The notes under the pieces: model-generated
Told to the model about the DNA's origin: nothing
What the model saw: only the letters and a program-made list of their open reading frames with translations
The model's database searches: none
In this document: positions 33,923 through 43,597 of the stretch, one piece after another
Layout of the letters: every line of letters starts with the position of its first letter
Position numbering within the stretch: position 1 is the stretch's first letter
Program-made: the position numbers and the translations under genes
Source: Clostridium intestinale DSM 6191
GTDB taxonomy: Bacteria; Bacillota; Clostridia; Clostridiales; Clostridiaceae
DNA: 64,000 nt
Direction: 5' to 3'
Assembly: GCF_900130055.1 (NCBI RefSeq)
Contig: NZ_FQXU01000003.1
Location: 461,627-525,626 of the forward strand

Positions 33923-35956
33923 TTACTCAACATGCTTATATAAAATTACGCTTTCAATATAGTTTATATATCTTCTTAGTTCTTTTGATTGCTCTCTTGT
34001 AATTTCTCCTGATTCATACATCTTACGAATCTCACATCTCTCTAAATCCATAGCCTTAATTCTAAGTTCTTCCTTTTGTTCTAGATCTTCCTCACTGTAT
34101 TTTACTATTCCTCCATTGAATCTATTAATCATACCCTTATAATCTAAAATCACCTTATGGGTGAACTTAGCTGATTCATCACTTTTCCTGTACGCTTCTA
34201 AAGCTTCAATTGCCTTTTCAAAAGCTTTTAGTTGAATATCTTTTACTAATTCTAAACTCTTTCTTTGAGAATCTTTTCTCCTAAATTTATTTCCATAAAA
34301 ATGCTTTGACCTTCTCATTATCTTTCTCATAAGAAAAATTGTATCTTGACGAGCATTAGTTAAAAGTGCTTCTTCTCTGTAATCAAAAGATCTTTCAAAG
34401 GCGTTAAATATATCTTCATCCCATTCACATTCCTCCATTAACTTATATACGTAATTTCGCTCTGCATTTAAAGCTATTAATCTTATTTCAGCCATTTTCT
34501 GTTGATTTTCACTAGCACGCATCTCAATTCCTTCATGCTCTGAACTTGGGTTGTAAAAGCTATGTTTATATTCATTTATTAATTCATAAGCAACGTCTTC
34601 ATTTTTCTCATTTATTTCATCTTCAATAGCTTTAATACTCGCTAATAGTAGTCTATTTTTTGCCTCACTTAAATCATCCTTATTAGCGTTTTTATTTTGT
34701 ACTAAGTTCTCTTTACATAAAATAGGTAGAAATACTGTAGCTAAAATTAATGTAAAAAGTATTATGCCGGCAGTTAAAAATAGAATTAATGAACGTTCTG
34801 GAAAAACCTGTCCATTGTTTAAAAATAGAGGAATTGATAAAACTCCAACCATGGTAACTGTTCCTCTAACACCAGTTAATGTTGTTAATAAAGATATCTT
34901 CACATCTGGTTCTTCTGTAGTATTCTCTTTATTTAAATGATATTCATAATAAGTTGATAAATAAGACCAAGCAAAGCGAATTATTAAAATAGCGAGTCCA
35001 ATAGCTATTACATATCCAAATGCTTTTAAGTTTCCTATATTAGGACTAGATATAATTTCAATCATTGAGGGTGGAATATTTAAACCTAACAAAAGAAATA
35101 CGCTTCCATTTAGTACAAATAAAATAATACTCCATATGTTTTCAGTAAGAACTTGCTCTTCAGCTATTCTGATTTCTATTTTTTCATTTATAATTGAGTG
35201 AAATACCCCAGCAACAACTACTGCAATTACTCCTGAAGCATGAAAAAAATTTTCTGTAACAATGAAAATGCCAAAAGGTGCTAATATCTGTAGTAAAGAG
35301 TGAAAAACCACGTCATTTATTCCTTTTTTATGCAAGGTAAATCTTATAATTGTCATGATTAAAGCAAAGATAAGGCCTAAAACTGCACCAGCCAAGAATA
35401 TATACGAAAAATTCAACACTGCTTCCTTTAGTGAAAAATATCCAGTTAATACAGCAACTATAGCATAATTAAAGGCAACTATACCTGAAGCATCATTTAT
35501 TAAAGATTCTCCTCTAACAAGATTTAGAACTTCTTCTGGTATATGAATTCGCTTTGCAATTCCATTTACAGCCACAGGATCAGTTGGTGATAAAATAGCA
35601 GCTAATGCAAAAGCCCCTGCAAGTGGTATACTCGGTATCATCCAGTGAATAAAGTATCCTCCTCCAACTGTAGTTAAAAGTACTAATACCACTGAATTAC
35701 CTAATATAGAACGTCTCATTTTCCATAGTTCACCTCTAGGAAATGATTTTCCATCATTATATAAAAGCGGTGCTACAAATAAAAGAAAGAACCATTCCTC
35801 CTCTATCTCTATTGAGTTATGTTTAAAAATGAATGAAAGAATTACTCCTAAAGCTATTTGAATCAAAGCTGTAGGAATAGAGGGGATGTAGTGACTGATT
35901 ATATTTGAAATTAACAAACATACCATAAGTAACAATATTATCATTAATAGATCCAT
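33923..35956 (-). CDS. CPA1-family cation/proton antiporter (NhaP-type)
   Basis: The 677-residue transporter has about 12 membrane helices in the first 400 residues and a cytoplasmic tail of 250 residues. ILSPTDPVAVN and RGESLINDASGIVAFNYA hold the acidic transport residues of CPA1 antiporters. It exchanges Na+ (or K+) for H+, supporting pH and salt control. The tail is highly charged and may regulate. It is monocistronic. Confidence 0.9.
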   Translation of the reverse strand: MDLLMIILLLMVCLLISNIISHYIPSIPTALIQIALGVILSFIFKHNSIEIEEEWFFLLFVAPLLYNDGKSFPRGELWKMRRSILGNSVVLVLLTTVGGGYFIHWMIPSIPLAGAFALAAILSPTDPVAVNGIAKRIHIPEEVLNLVRGESLINDASGIVAFNYAIVAVLTGYFSLKEAVLNFSYIFLAGAVLGLIFALIMTIIRFTLHKKGINDVVFHSLLQILAPFGIFIVTENFFHASGVIAVVVAGVFHSIINEKIEIRIAEEQVLTENIWSIILFVLNGSVFLLLGLNIPPSMIEIISSPNIGNLKAFGYVIAIGLAILIIRFAWSYLSTYYEYHLNKENTTEEPDVKISLLTTLTGVRGTVTMVGVLSIPLFLNNGQVFPERSLILFLTAGIILFTLILATVFLPILCKENLVQNKNANKDDLSEAKNRLLLASIKAIEDEINEKNEDVAYELINEYKHSFYNPSSEHEGIEMRASENQQKMAEIRLIALNAERNYVYKLMEECEWDEDIFNAFERSFDYREEALLTNARQDTIFLMRKIMRRSKHFYGNKFRRKDSQRKSLELVKDIQLKAFEKAIEALEAYRKSDESAKFTHKVILDYKGMINRFNGGIVKYSEEDLEQKEELRIKAMDLERCEIRKMYESGEITREQSKELRRYINYIESVILYKHVE

Positions 35957-36204
35957 TTTAGATCTCCTTCCTTAGTGTCATCAAAATATATGTTGTTCAA
36001 CTTTTATACATATAATTCTATATTGTAAATAATAAAAAACTTTAAATATTATTATAAAAAATATAAACTATTTTTAAAATATTTATAAATCTTTCTTTCT
36101 AATTAATATTTACTTTCAGTTGATAATTTAAATTCATTGGATTATAATACTCTATACAAAGATTAAAGAAAATTATATTAGTGAACTTTCAAGGAGTGAT
36201 ATAT

Positions 36205-36924
36205 ATGAAAATAGAAATATGGTCTGACTTCGTATGTCCATTTTGTTATATTGGAAAAAGAAGACTAGAAGTTGCATTAGATAAATTTGAGCATAAAAAT
36301 GAGGTTGAGTTAGTTTTTAGAAGCTTTGAACTTGACCCTAATGCTAGAAAAGAATATAAGGAAAGCATTCATGAGCTTATAGCTAATAAATATGGGATTC
36401 CAGTAGAACAAGCAAAAGCATCTAATGATCAGCTAATATTGCAGGCAAAAGCTCTTGGTCTAGATTATAATTTTGATGATTTAAAACCAACTAACACTTT
36501 TGATGCACACAGATTAGTACATTTTGCAAAAACTTATGGTAAAGATAAAGAGCTTACAGAGAGATTATTAAAAGCATACTTTGTAGATTCTTTAAACTTA
36601 TCTGACCATAACGTGTTGTCAGAATTAGCTTCTGAAGTTGGTGTTGATGGCGCTAAAGCATTAATGGTTCTAGAATCTGATGAATATACTTCTGAGGTTA
36701 GATTAGATGAACAAACAGCTTCTAATATAGGGGTAACTGGTGTTCCTTTCTTCGTATTCAATAATAAGTATGCAGTATCAGGTGCACAACCTCCTGAATT
36801 ATTTTTAGAAGTGCTTGAAAAGGTAAAAAGTGAAGAACTTTCAGAAACTTCAGCTGAAAGCATAACAACTGATATAGATAGCGCTGATTCTGAAACATGT
36901 TCAGATGGCAAATGTAGTATTTAA
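36205..36924 (+). CDS. DsbA/FrnE-family dithiol oxidoreductase
   Basis: I start at the ATG at 36205, with AAGGAG eight bases upstream (a GTG 24 bases earlier would include that site); 239 residues. WSDFVCPFCYIGKRRLE gives the CPFC thioredoxin-type active site, and VTGVPFFVFNNKYAVSGAQPPELF is the cis-Pro region of FrnE. A Ser/Glu-rich tail ends in CSDGKCSI, a second cysteine pair that is uncommon. There is no signal peptide, so the protein is cytoplasmic. FrnE proteins are linked to oxidative stress tolerance and polyketide biosynthesis. Confidence 0.88.
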   Translation: MKIEIWSDFVCPFCYIGKRRLEVALDKFEHKNEVELVFRSFELDPNARKEYKESIHELIANKYGIPVEQAKASNDQLILQAKALGLDYNFDDLKPTNTFDAHRLVHFAKTYGKDKELTERLLKAYFVDSLNLSDHNVLSELASEVGVDGAKALMVLESDEYTSEVRLDEQTASNIGVTGVPFFVFNNKYAVSGAQPPELFLEVLEKVKSEELSETSAESITTDIDSADSETCSDGKCSI

Positions 36925-36932
36925 TGTGCAAT

Positions 36933-36959
36933 AAAAAACAGGGTTTAACCCTGTTTTTT
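36933..36959. terminator. Bidirectional terminator between DsbA-like and BceB-like genes
   Basis: Arms AAAAAACAGGGT and ACCCTGTTTTTT, loop of three bases, followed by TTTT on the plus strand and T-rich sequence on the minus strand. Confidence 0.85.
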
Positions 36960-36971
36960 TAGCTATAATAC

Positions 36972-38915
36972 TTATTCAACTATTTTATAGTAGGCTCTTG
37001 CAGTTAAAGAAAATACTATTCCATAAATTGCAGCAAAAACAAGTATTGTTATTATAGTTGCTACCATAAATAAAGATACATTTCTAAGGTTTAAAACTGC
37101 AAGAAGTTTAGTTATCATTGGGAATGCAAATCCAACATGTATTACTGCTGTAACAAGAGGAAGGAAAAATACCATAAGTACTTGACTTCTAATAGTCTTC
37201 TTAATTTCAATTTTACTCATTCCAACTTTTTGCATTATTTCAAATCGATTTTTATCATCATATCCTTCTGATATTTGTTTATAGTAAATGATAAGAACTG
37301 TTGCCATTAAGAATAGCGATCCTAAGAATATACCTATAAAGAATAAACCACCATATAATGAATAGAAGCTTTCTTTACTTCCAGCAGAACTATCAACATG
37401 AACTTGTAAATTATTTTCTTTAAATTTCTCATTAAGTTTATTTGAGAGAATTCCTATATTCTCATCTGATCCAGAAACGTCAAATGCCACATAATATGCG
37501 CCATCTCCATTTGCATCCAATACGTTTATGTCATTTACGAATACTACATAAGTATTGATTACGTCATTCATATTAATCTTTAAGGCTTCTATAGGTTTAT
37601 TAAAAGATTCTTTAATATTGAATATTTTATTTTCTATAGTTATGTTGTTTTTATCAAAATTCTTTACATTTGAATAAACAACAGCTTCATTATCTTTAAG
37701 GGTAATATTCTCCCCTTCCAATCTATTGTAGTCAGCAATAGATACAAATTGTAGCAAAGTAACATCTGAACTCAAGCTATCCTTATTGATTAAATCTAAC
37801 TTCCCATCATTATTTATAGCAGCAAAATATTTATTAAAATAGTTAAATTTACCTGTTGTATCTATACTATTATTTTTTGACTCGCTTATTAATATTTCAT
37901 CTATCTTTTTAGCTTCTTCTTTTGTAGCTTGTGAAGCTGTTACTATTATATCTCTAGGGAATCTAGTTCTTAAAACATCCTCCATACCTACATATAAAGA
38001 TACTGTTGTAGAAATCATTACAAGTACACAAGTGCTTAAAATACAAATATTCGCAAGCCCAATAGCATTTTGCTTCATTCTGTACATCATTCCTGAAACA
38101 GAAATAAAGTTACTAGTCTTATAATAAAAGTTTTTATTTTTTCTAAGGGTCTTTAACACTGCGATACTTCCTGCTGTAAAAAGTGCATAAGTTCCAACCA
38201 TAACTAGGATAACTGCAACAAAGAACATTTGTAATGCAGCAAGTGGTGATTCGATTTTTAAAGCGAGACCATAACCAGTACCAAGAGCTATTAATCCAAT
38301 TACAGTCATAATCCATTTTGTCTTAGGCTCTTTTTCTCCATGTTCTGAACCTCTTAGTAATTCTATAGGTTTTAACACCTTGATTTGAACTAAATTAGAT
38401 AGCAAAGTTGAAATAAAAATACCTGTAAAAAGTAACAATGTTATTATTATGGATGGTATTGAAATAGTAAAACCAAATGCAACCTCAAATTTGAGAAGTT
38501 TTAAAAGTAATAAAAACATAAGTTTATCTAAAATAACTCCAGCAATAAGTCCAACTACTAAGCTAAATATTGAAGTATAGAGAAATTCGAAAAATAGGAT
38601 TTTGGATATATGCTTTTTCTCAAGACCTAACACATTATATAATCCAATTTCCTTTTTACGCCTTTTGATTAGGAAACTGTTTGTGTAAAAAAGAAATATT
38701 GCTGAAAATATTCCTATTACTATACTTCCTAATTTAAGTATTACTTTTAGACTTTCAGATCCAGATACACCGTCTAATCCTTTATTTATTGAGATTTCAT
38801 GCATTATATAAAACATTGAAATGGTACATATACAGGTTATTATAAAAGGTAGATAGGTTTTACTATTCTTTTTTATATTTATAGCTGCAAGTTTTGGATA
38901 AAATAATCTATTCAT
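36972..38915 (-). CDS. BceB-type ABC transporter permease
   Basis: The 647-residue protein has ten predicted membrane helices with a large extracellular domain between helices 7 and 8, the BceB layout. Typical FtsX-like pieces are KRRKKEIGLYNVLGLEKKHI and KNRFEIMQKVGMSKIEIKKT. BceB-type permeases free lipid II-cycle intermediates from bacitracin-like peptides or expel the peptide. The gene overlaps the ATPase gene by eight bases. This module has no own sensor kinase, unlike that at 41.5-46.2 kb. Confidence 0.88.
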   Translation of the reverse strand: MNRLFYPKLAAINIKKNSKTYLPFIITCICTISMFYIMHEISINKGLDGVSGSESLKVILKLGSIVIGIFSAIFLFYTNSFLIKRRKKEIGLYNVLGLEKKHISKILFFEFLYTSIFSLVVGLIAGVILDKLMFLLLLKLLKFEVAFGFTISIPSIIITLLLFTGIFISTLLSNLVQIKVLKPIELLRGSEHGEKEPKTKWIMTVIGLIALGTGYGLALKIESPLAALQMFFVAVILVMVGTYALFTAGSIAVLKTLRKNKNFYYKTSNFISVSGMMYRMKQNAIGLANICILSTCVLVMISTTVSLYVGMEDVLRTRFPRDIIVTASQATKEEAKKIDEILISESKNNSIDTTGKFNYFNKYFAAINNDGKLDLINKDSLSSDVTLLQFVSIADYNRLEGENITLKDNEAVVYSNVKNFDKNNITIENKIFNIKESFNKPIEALKINMNDVINTYVVFVNDINVLDANGDGAYYVAFDVSGSDENIGILSNKLNEKFKENNLQVHVDSSAGSKESFYSLYGGLFFIGIFLGSLFLMATVLIIYYKQISEGYDDKNRFEIMQKVGMSKIEIKKTIRSQVLMVFFLPLVTAVIHVGFAFPMITKLLAVLNLRNVSLFMVATIITILVFAAIYGIVFSLTARAYYKIVE

Positions 38916-39675
38916 TCACCACACCTCCAGTTGCAATGACTGTAAGGGTATTTGAAATCTTCTCGAACATCTCCTCATTAGACATTGAACCTTTATAAAG
39001 CTGATGAAATACTTCTCCATCTTTAATAAAAAGAACTCTTCCAGCATGGCTTGCCGCCTTTGTACTATGTGTAACCATAAGTATTGTTTGCCCTTCTTTA
39101 TTGATGTCAGAAAATAACTTCAAAAGATGATCTGTAGCCTTGGAATCAAGTGCCCCTGTTGGTTCATCTGCTAAAATAAGTTGCGGATTCGTAATTAAAG
39201 CTCTAGCAACTGCAGCTCTTTGTTTTTGTCCACCAGATACTTCATAGGGGAATTTATTTAATATATCCTTTATGCCTAACTTTTCAGCAATTGGAGTTAA
39301 TCTTTTCTCCATCTCATCATAGGACTTTCTTGATAAAACAAGTGGCAGAAATATATTATCCTTTAAAGAAAAGGTATCAAGTAAGTTAAAGTCTTGAAAT
39401 ACGAACCCTAAATTTTCCCTACGAAATGCAACTATTTCACTTTCTTTAATAGAAACTACGTTTTTACCTTGAAGTAAAATCTCTCCGCTGGTAGGTTTAT
39501 CTAATGATGCAAGTATATTAAGTAAAGTGGTTTTTCCAGAGCCAGATTCCCCCATTATAGCAACATATTCACCTTCTTCTACAGAAAATGTTACATTGCT
39601 AAGAGCCTGAACTTGGTTACCTCCAAATCTAGTTGTGTATATCTTTTTTAAATTATTTACCTCTAATAATTTCAT
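38908..39675 (-). CDS. BceA-type ABC transporter ATP-binding protein
   Basis: This 255-residue ATPase has GESGSGKTT, signature VSGGQKQRAAVARAL and LILADEPTGALD followed by VTHST. The QDFNLLDTFSLKDNIFLPL region is typical of BceA. It precedes and overlaps the permease gene. A TATACA/TGTAA-like element (39703-39719) in its upstream region resembles the Bce-type regulator box but with a five-base spacer. Confidence 0.9.
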   Translation of the reverse strand: MKLLEVNNLKKIYTTRFGGNQVQALSNVTFSVEEGEYVAIMGESGSGKTTLLNILASLDKPTSGEILLQGKNVVSIKESEIVAFRRENLGFVFQDFNLLDTFSLKDNIFLPLVLSRKSYDEMEKRLTPIAEKLGIKDILNKFPYEVSGGQKQRAAVARALITNPQLILADEPTGALDSKATDHLLKLFSDINKEGQTILMVTHSTKAASHAGRVLFIKDGEVFHQLYKGSMSNEEMFEKISNTLTVIATGGVVNE

Positions 39676-39727
39676 ACATTTTCCTCCAATTAATTAATTT
39701 GATTATACATTAATTGTAATAAAAAAA

Positions 39728-39760
39728 GAAATGCCCAGCCATAACTTAGGCTTACATTTC
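39728..39760 (-). terminator. Terminator of the second MerR gene
   Basis: Bulged hairpin GAAATG-AGCC/GGCT-CATTTC followed on the minus strand by TTTTTTTATTA. It lies between MerR and the BceA-like gene, so they are separate units. Confidence 0.7.
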
Positions 39761-39777
39761 CCTTTTTAACCTTACAT

Positions 39778-40191
39778 TTATGTAAGGTACTTATTTATTC
39801 TTTTCTTATTAATCATCTCTTTTAATTCATCTTTGGAGACTTTTTCATCATAATAGTCTAACTTCATATCTACCAGTTCAAGAAGTTCAGTATATTTTTT
39901 TATCTCTTCTTTTATTATTTCTTTTTGTTCAAGCATAATCTTACGTTTTTCTTCTAATGTTTCCCTTCCATTAATACAAAGCTCAACGTAATTTTTTATA
40001 TATGAGATAGACATTCCTGTAGCTCTCATACAGCAAACAATTTGAAGCCATCCTAAATCAGTATCTGTATATACCCTTCTTCCATTATTATTACGTTGTA
40101 CAGATGGTATTAGCCCCTCCCGTTCGTAGTATCTTAATGTGTAAGGTGATAAATTAAATTTTTCTGCTACTTCTTTTATGGAGAAATTCAT
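39778..40191 (-). CDS. MerR family regulator divergent from SDR
   Basis: The 137-residue protein has FSIKEVAEKFNLSPYTLRYYEREGLIP and the DLGWLQIVCCMRATGMSISYIKNYVELC helix region. It lacks metal-binding cysteines, so an organic or electrophile signal is likely, as in AdhR/NmlR-type members. It is divergent from the SDR gene at 40379, whose promoter has a 19-bp spacer. Confidence 0.88.
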   Translation of the reverse strand: MNFSIKEVAEKFNLSPYTLRYYEREGLIPSVQRNNNGRRVYTDTDLGWLQIVCCMRATGMSISYIKNYVELCINGRETLEEKRKIMLEQKEIIKEEIKKYTELLELVDMKLDYYDEKVSKDELKEMINKKRINKYLT

Positions 40192-40293
40192 AGTTGGCCC
40201 CCTCTAAATAACAATCTACAATCTTATCTAATACTATAATTTCTATATATAAAGATTACAATACTTATTAATCAATATTTATGAAATTTCCTA

Positions 40294-40324
40294 TTGACTT
40301 ACACTGCACTCTAAGAAATATACT
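40294..40324 (+). promoter_or_regulatory. MerR-type promoter (19-bp spacer) of the second SDR gene
   Basis: -35 TTGACT (40294-40299) and -10 TATACT (40319-40324) flank a 19-base spacer with an imperfect dyad CTTACAC/CTCTAAG. Both hexamers are near-consensus, so only the spacing makes the promoter weak without activator. Confidence 0.8.
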
Positions 40325-40378
40325 GAATGTAAAGCTAGCTATTTAAAAATTAGGATACGCATAGAAAAGGAGAATTAT

Positions 40379-41377
40379 ATGAAAAATACTATTCAATCAC
40401 CAATAAATTCAGGATATGGATTTTCTACAACTGCAAAAGAAGTTATGGGAGATATAAATTTACAAGGAAGGATAGCAATTGTTACTGGAGGTTATTCAGG
40501 AATTGGATTGGAAACTGCTAAAGTTTTAGCTGAAGCTGGAGCCACAGTTATAGTACCAGCAAGAAATATTGAAAAAGCACAGAAGGCTGTAAATGGAATC
40601 CAAAATATAGAGTTAGAACCTTTAGACCTTATGAATCCTGATTCTATAGATAGCTTTGCAGAGAAATTTATAGCTTCTGGAAGGGCTCTTCACCTCTTAA
40701 TAAATAGTGCAGGAATCATGGCTCCACCTCTAATGAGAGATACCAGAGGGTATGAATCTCAATTTGCAACAAACCACCTAGGACACTTTCAATTAACATC
40801 AAGACTTTGGCCTGCTTTAAAAAGGGCTGGCAACGCTAGGGTTATTGCAGTTTCCTCAAGAGCTCAACGTCTTGGAGGAGTTAATTTTGAAGACCCTAAT
40901 TTTGAAAAAACAGAATATGATAAATGGAAAGCCTATGCCCAATCAAAATCTGCCAATGTACTTTTTGCAGTTGAGCTTGATAGATTAGGTAGAGAATATG
41001 GAGTAAGATCATTTGCAGTACACCCAGGGTTAATTCCAACTACAGATCTCGGTAGATTTTCCCTTGATGGAAAACTTACTACACAAGAGCTTAAGAATAA
41101 TGATAAAAAAACTGCCAATAAAGAACATACAAATGAATTCAAAACCATTGAACAAGGTGCTGCCACATCGGTATGGTGTGCAACTAGCCCATCACTAAAT
41201 GAAATGGGTGGTGTTTATTGCGAAGATTGCGACATTTCTGAAGCTGTTCCAGCTGATAGCTTAAATGGAAATGGAGTGCGCCCTTGGGCCATAGATGCAG
41301 AATTAGCTAAAAGATTGTGGCAACTTAGCGAAGAGCTTACTGAAGTTAAGTTTAATATTTACACCCCTGCTCTGTAG
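40379..41377 (+). CDS. Short-chain dehydrogenase (oxidoreductase near MerR)
   Basis: The 332-residue SDR has VTGGYSGIGLETAKVLAEAGA (TGxxxGxG), the NSAGIM segment, catalytic serine in VIAVSSRAQR and YAQSK. A C-terminal extension, GVYCEDCDISEA, is shared by probable oxidoreductases of this retinol-dehydrogenase-like group. AAAAGGAG precedes the ATG. It is divergent from a MerR gene, and its stop codon is inside a repeated terminator structure. Confidence 0.9.
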   Translation: MKNTIQSPINSGYGFSTTAKEVMGDINLQGRIAIVTGGYSGIGLETAKVLAEAGATVIVPARNIEKAQKAVNGIQNIELEPLDLMNPDSIDSFAEKFIASGRALHLLINSAGIMAPPLMRDTRGYESQFATNHLGHFQLTSRLWPALKRAGNARVIAVSSRAQRLGGVNFEDPNFEKTEYDKWKAYAQSKSANVLFAVELDRLGREYGVRSFAVHPGLIPTTDLGRFSLDGKLTTQELKNNDKKTANKEHTNEFKTIEQGAATSVWCATSPSLNEMGGVYCEDCDISEAVPADSLNGNGVRPWAIDAELAKRLWQLSEELTEVKFNIYTPAL

Positions 41378-41441
41378 AAGTTCGAAGAACTTCATCAAAT
41401 TCCTTTTAACCCCTGCTCTGTAGGAACCTCAAAGATGTTCC
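41363..41441 (+). repeat. Paired stop-codon repeats with hairpins (second locus)
   Basis: ACCCCTGCTCTGTAG occurs at 41363-41377 (holding the SDR stop codon) and at 41409-41423, 46 bases apart. Each is followed by a hairpin: GAAGTTC/GAACTTC (41377-41393) and GGAAC/GTTCC (41423-41441). The layout copies that at 22113-22192. Confidence 0.75.
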
Positions 41442-41485
41442 ATGATATTCTTATGTTTTTTTATAATCTAAAGAAGTTTAAAAAA

Positions 41486-41519
41486 GATAAAAACCCTTGA
41501 TTTTTCAAGAGTTTTTATC
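41486..41519 (-). terminator. Terminator of the second BceAB module
   Basis: Fifteen-base arms GATAAAAACCCTTGA (41486-41500) and near-complement (41505-41519) with one wobble; T-rich sequence on the minus strand follows. Confidence 0.85.
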
Positions 41520-41551
41520 GTTCTGAAATTCTATTATATATTTGTGCTTAA

Positions 41552-43597
41552 TTACCTAACATCTACATTCCTCTTAAATGAATAATAAGTAGCTACAAAA
41601 TAGCACACATAAATAACTATAATTAGAAACAAGGAGATACTTATATTGAACATAAAAGCTTTTCCGCCAATATATATATCTATTATGGTTTTGCTTGCAG
41701 TCTGAAAAGCATTAAAGAATATATAGAAACCGAAAACTGCTACAATTATTGGTAGTGTAAAGTATAGTGATATTTGTTTTAAAATTAATCTTCCTATCTC
41801 TTTATTATCTATCCCAAGCTTCCTTAAAGTATTAAATCTCCCTTTATGCTCTATTGAGTCAGAAAGTTGCTGCAAGGCAAGTACTGTTAAGCTTATCATA
41901 AGTAAAACAGCCCCGCCGTATATTCCAAGTATTCTCATGCCAAGTGTAACATTTAATATTTCATTAGTCTCTGCTGCTTTTAATCTGATAGTCAAAGGAT
42001 TGTTCTTGTTTTTATTACTTAACATATTACTGTGATTTTCCATAAACCACTTTGGTATAATATCTCTTTCAATCTTAACTAATGCATCATTACTGACCTT
42101 ACTAGTACTTTTAGCGTAAAAGTCCTTAGCTGCTAAGGTTAGACTTTTGCATAGCTCATCAGGCAACACAACAAGTCCACCTTCACGTGAATTATAAATA
42201 TATTCACCTATAGAATCCTTGTAGTATGGGTTTGAACTGAGCTTAAACTCTTTATCATTTATTTTTAGGGTTGAATTTTCACTAATATAATCATTAAGAA
42301 GAGAATCATCTACAAGTTTCAGCCACTGAGTTGTAAACTCATTATCCCCAAGCTGTACTTCACTAAACCCTAGCATCTTTCTTAAGTGATTATAATCACC
42401 TAAGCTTATAGCAAAGAGAGGCATGTTTTTTACATCTGTATCGTATAGCTTTTTATCATAAATGTAATATTGCTCCACTTCACAATAATCCTTTATATCA
42501 AAGTTTTCATTCTCTAATTTTTTCACTAATCCACTATAATCAATTTTAGATATATCCTCTTCACTACTCATAATATTTAGCTTATTTGCTACTATTGTAT
42601 CAAAAGGAATTCTATTATCTAAATATCCTAAACTCCACTGTGACAATAAAAGTGTCAAAGTAAAACATAAGGCAGCACCTAAAAAAGTTAGTGAAATTGT
42701 AGCCATTAACATAGGTGCAGTCTTAATTTTTGAAACTACTGCTCCTATTAAAAACAGATTTGTATACTCATACTTAAACTTTATCCATCTTTCTTTAATT
42801 AGAATTAGTACATATGATAATGAGTAGAAAAGTGTATATGTTCCTATGATAAAACTAATTATTGCAATCCCAAAATATGTTATTTCATTGCCTTGTTTTA
42901 AATCAGGATTTCCAACCACTAGAAGAATTTTGTGGACAGAAAATCCGCAAAGTATATAAAATAAAATAGCTGCAATAAATACGCTTATATATATACTCTT
43001 ACCTCTCTTAAACTGGAATTCAGTCTTTTTTTCATCATTAAGCATATTAATTAGTTTAGATTTACTTAAGGTTCTTACGTTTATTAGCCCAATTATACAA
43101 AACATTAAGGAGAAAAACAGTAAAGTTATTGCTATAGTGTCTAGATAAAGCTTAAAGGAAAATATAATTTCTTGATTTGCAGTCATAAGAATTAAAGCAG
43201 TAACAAGCTGTGAAAACAAAGTTCCAAGAAATATTCCAAAAGCTATTGAAATCATACCCATAACCAAGGTTTCAATAAAAAACATAAAGGCTACATTTCT
43301 CTGTGGAATTCCTAGTAATATATAGGTTGCAAATTCTCTTTTCCTTCTCTTTATCATGTATTTATTTACATAAGCTATAAGCACAATAAGTAACCCTGTT
43401 ATGATATATGTGGCGTATTTCAACATGATTTTAAGGTACTCAAAATTATAGGTATCCTCTGTTATCAATTCATAATGTGAGCTTGATAATGACAGGAAGG
43501 CATAAAACATGCTTACACAGATAATTAATGTAACAAAATAAATTACATAATCCCTAATTGACTTTCTTGCATTACTTAAAGCCAGTTTAGCGTACAT
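41552..43597 (-). CDS. BceB-type ABC transporter permease (with two-component system)
   Basis: The 681-residue permease has ten predicted helices and a large extracytoplasmic domain of about 200 residues. KRRKREFATYILLGIPQRNV and HKGRFNTLRKLGIDNKEI match the Bce pattern. It works with the ATPase at 43587 (overlap 11 bases). In Bce systems the permease also signals its workload to the sensor kinase, encoded just upstream here, so both detection and resistance would share this protein. Confidence 0.88.
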   Translation of the reverse strand: MYAKLALSNARKSIRDYVIYFVTLIICVSMFYAFLSLSSSHYELITEDTYNFEYLKIMLKYATYIITGLLIVLIAYVNKYMIKRRKREFATYILLGIPQRNVAFMFFIETLVMGMISIAFGIFLGTLFSQLVTALILMTANQEIIFSFKLYLDTIAITLLFFSLMFCIIGLINVRTLSKSKLINMLNDEKKTEFQFKRGKSIYISVFIAAILFYILCGFSVHKILLVVGNPDLKQGNEITYFGIAIISFIIGTYTLFYSLSYVLILIKERWIKFKYEYTNLFLIGAVVSKIKTAPMLMATISLTFLGAALCFTLTLLLSQWSLGYLDNRIPFDTIVANKLNIMSSEEDISKIDYSGLVKKLENENFDIKDYCEVEQYYIYDKKLYDTDVKNMPLFAISLGDYNHLRKMLGFSEVQLGDNEFTTQWLKLVDDSLLNDYISENSTLKINDKEFKLSSNPYYKDSIGEYIYNSREGGLVVLPDELCKSLTLAAKDFYAKSTSKVSNDALVKIERDIIPKWFMENHSNMLSNKNKNNPLTIRLKAAETNEILNVTLGMRILGIYGGAVLLMISLTVLALQQLSDSIEHKGRFNTLRKLGIDNKEIGRLILKQISLYFTLPIIVAVFGFYIFFNAFQTASKTIIDIYIGGKAFMFNISISLFLIIVIYVCYFVATYYSFKRNVDVR

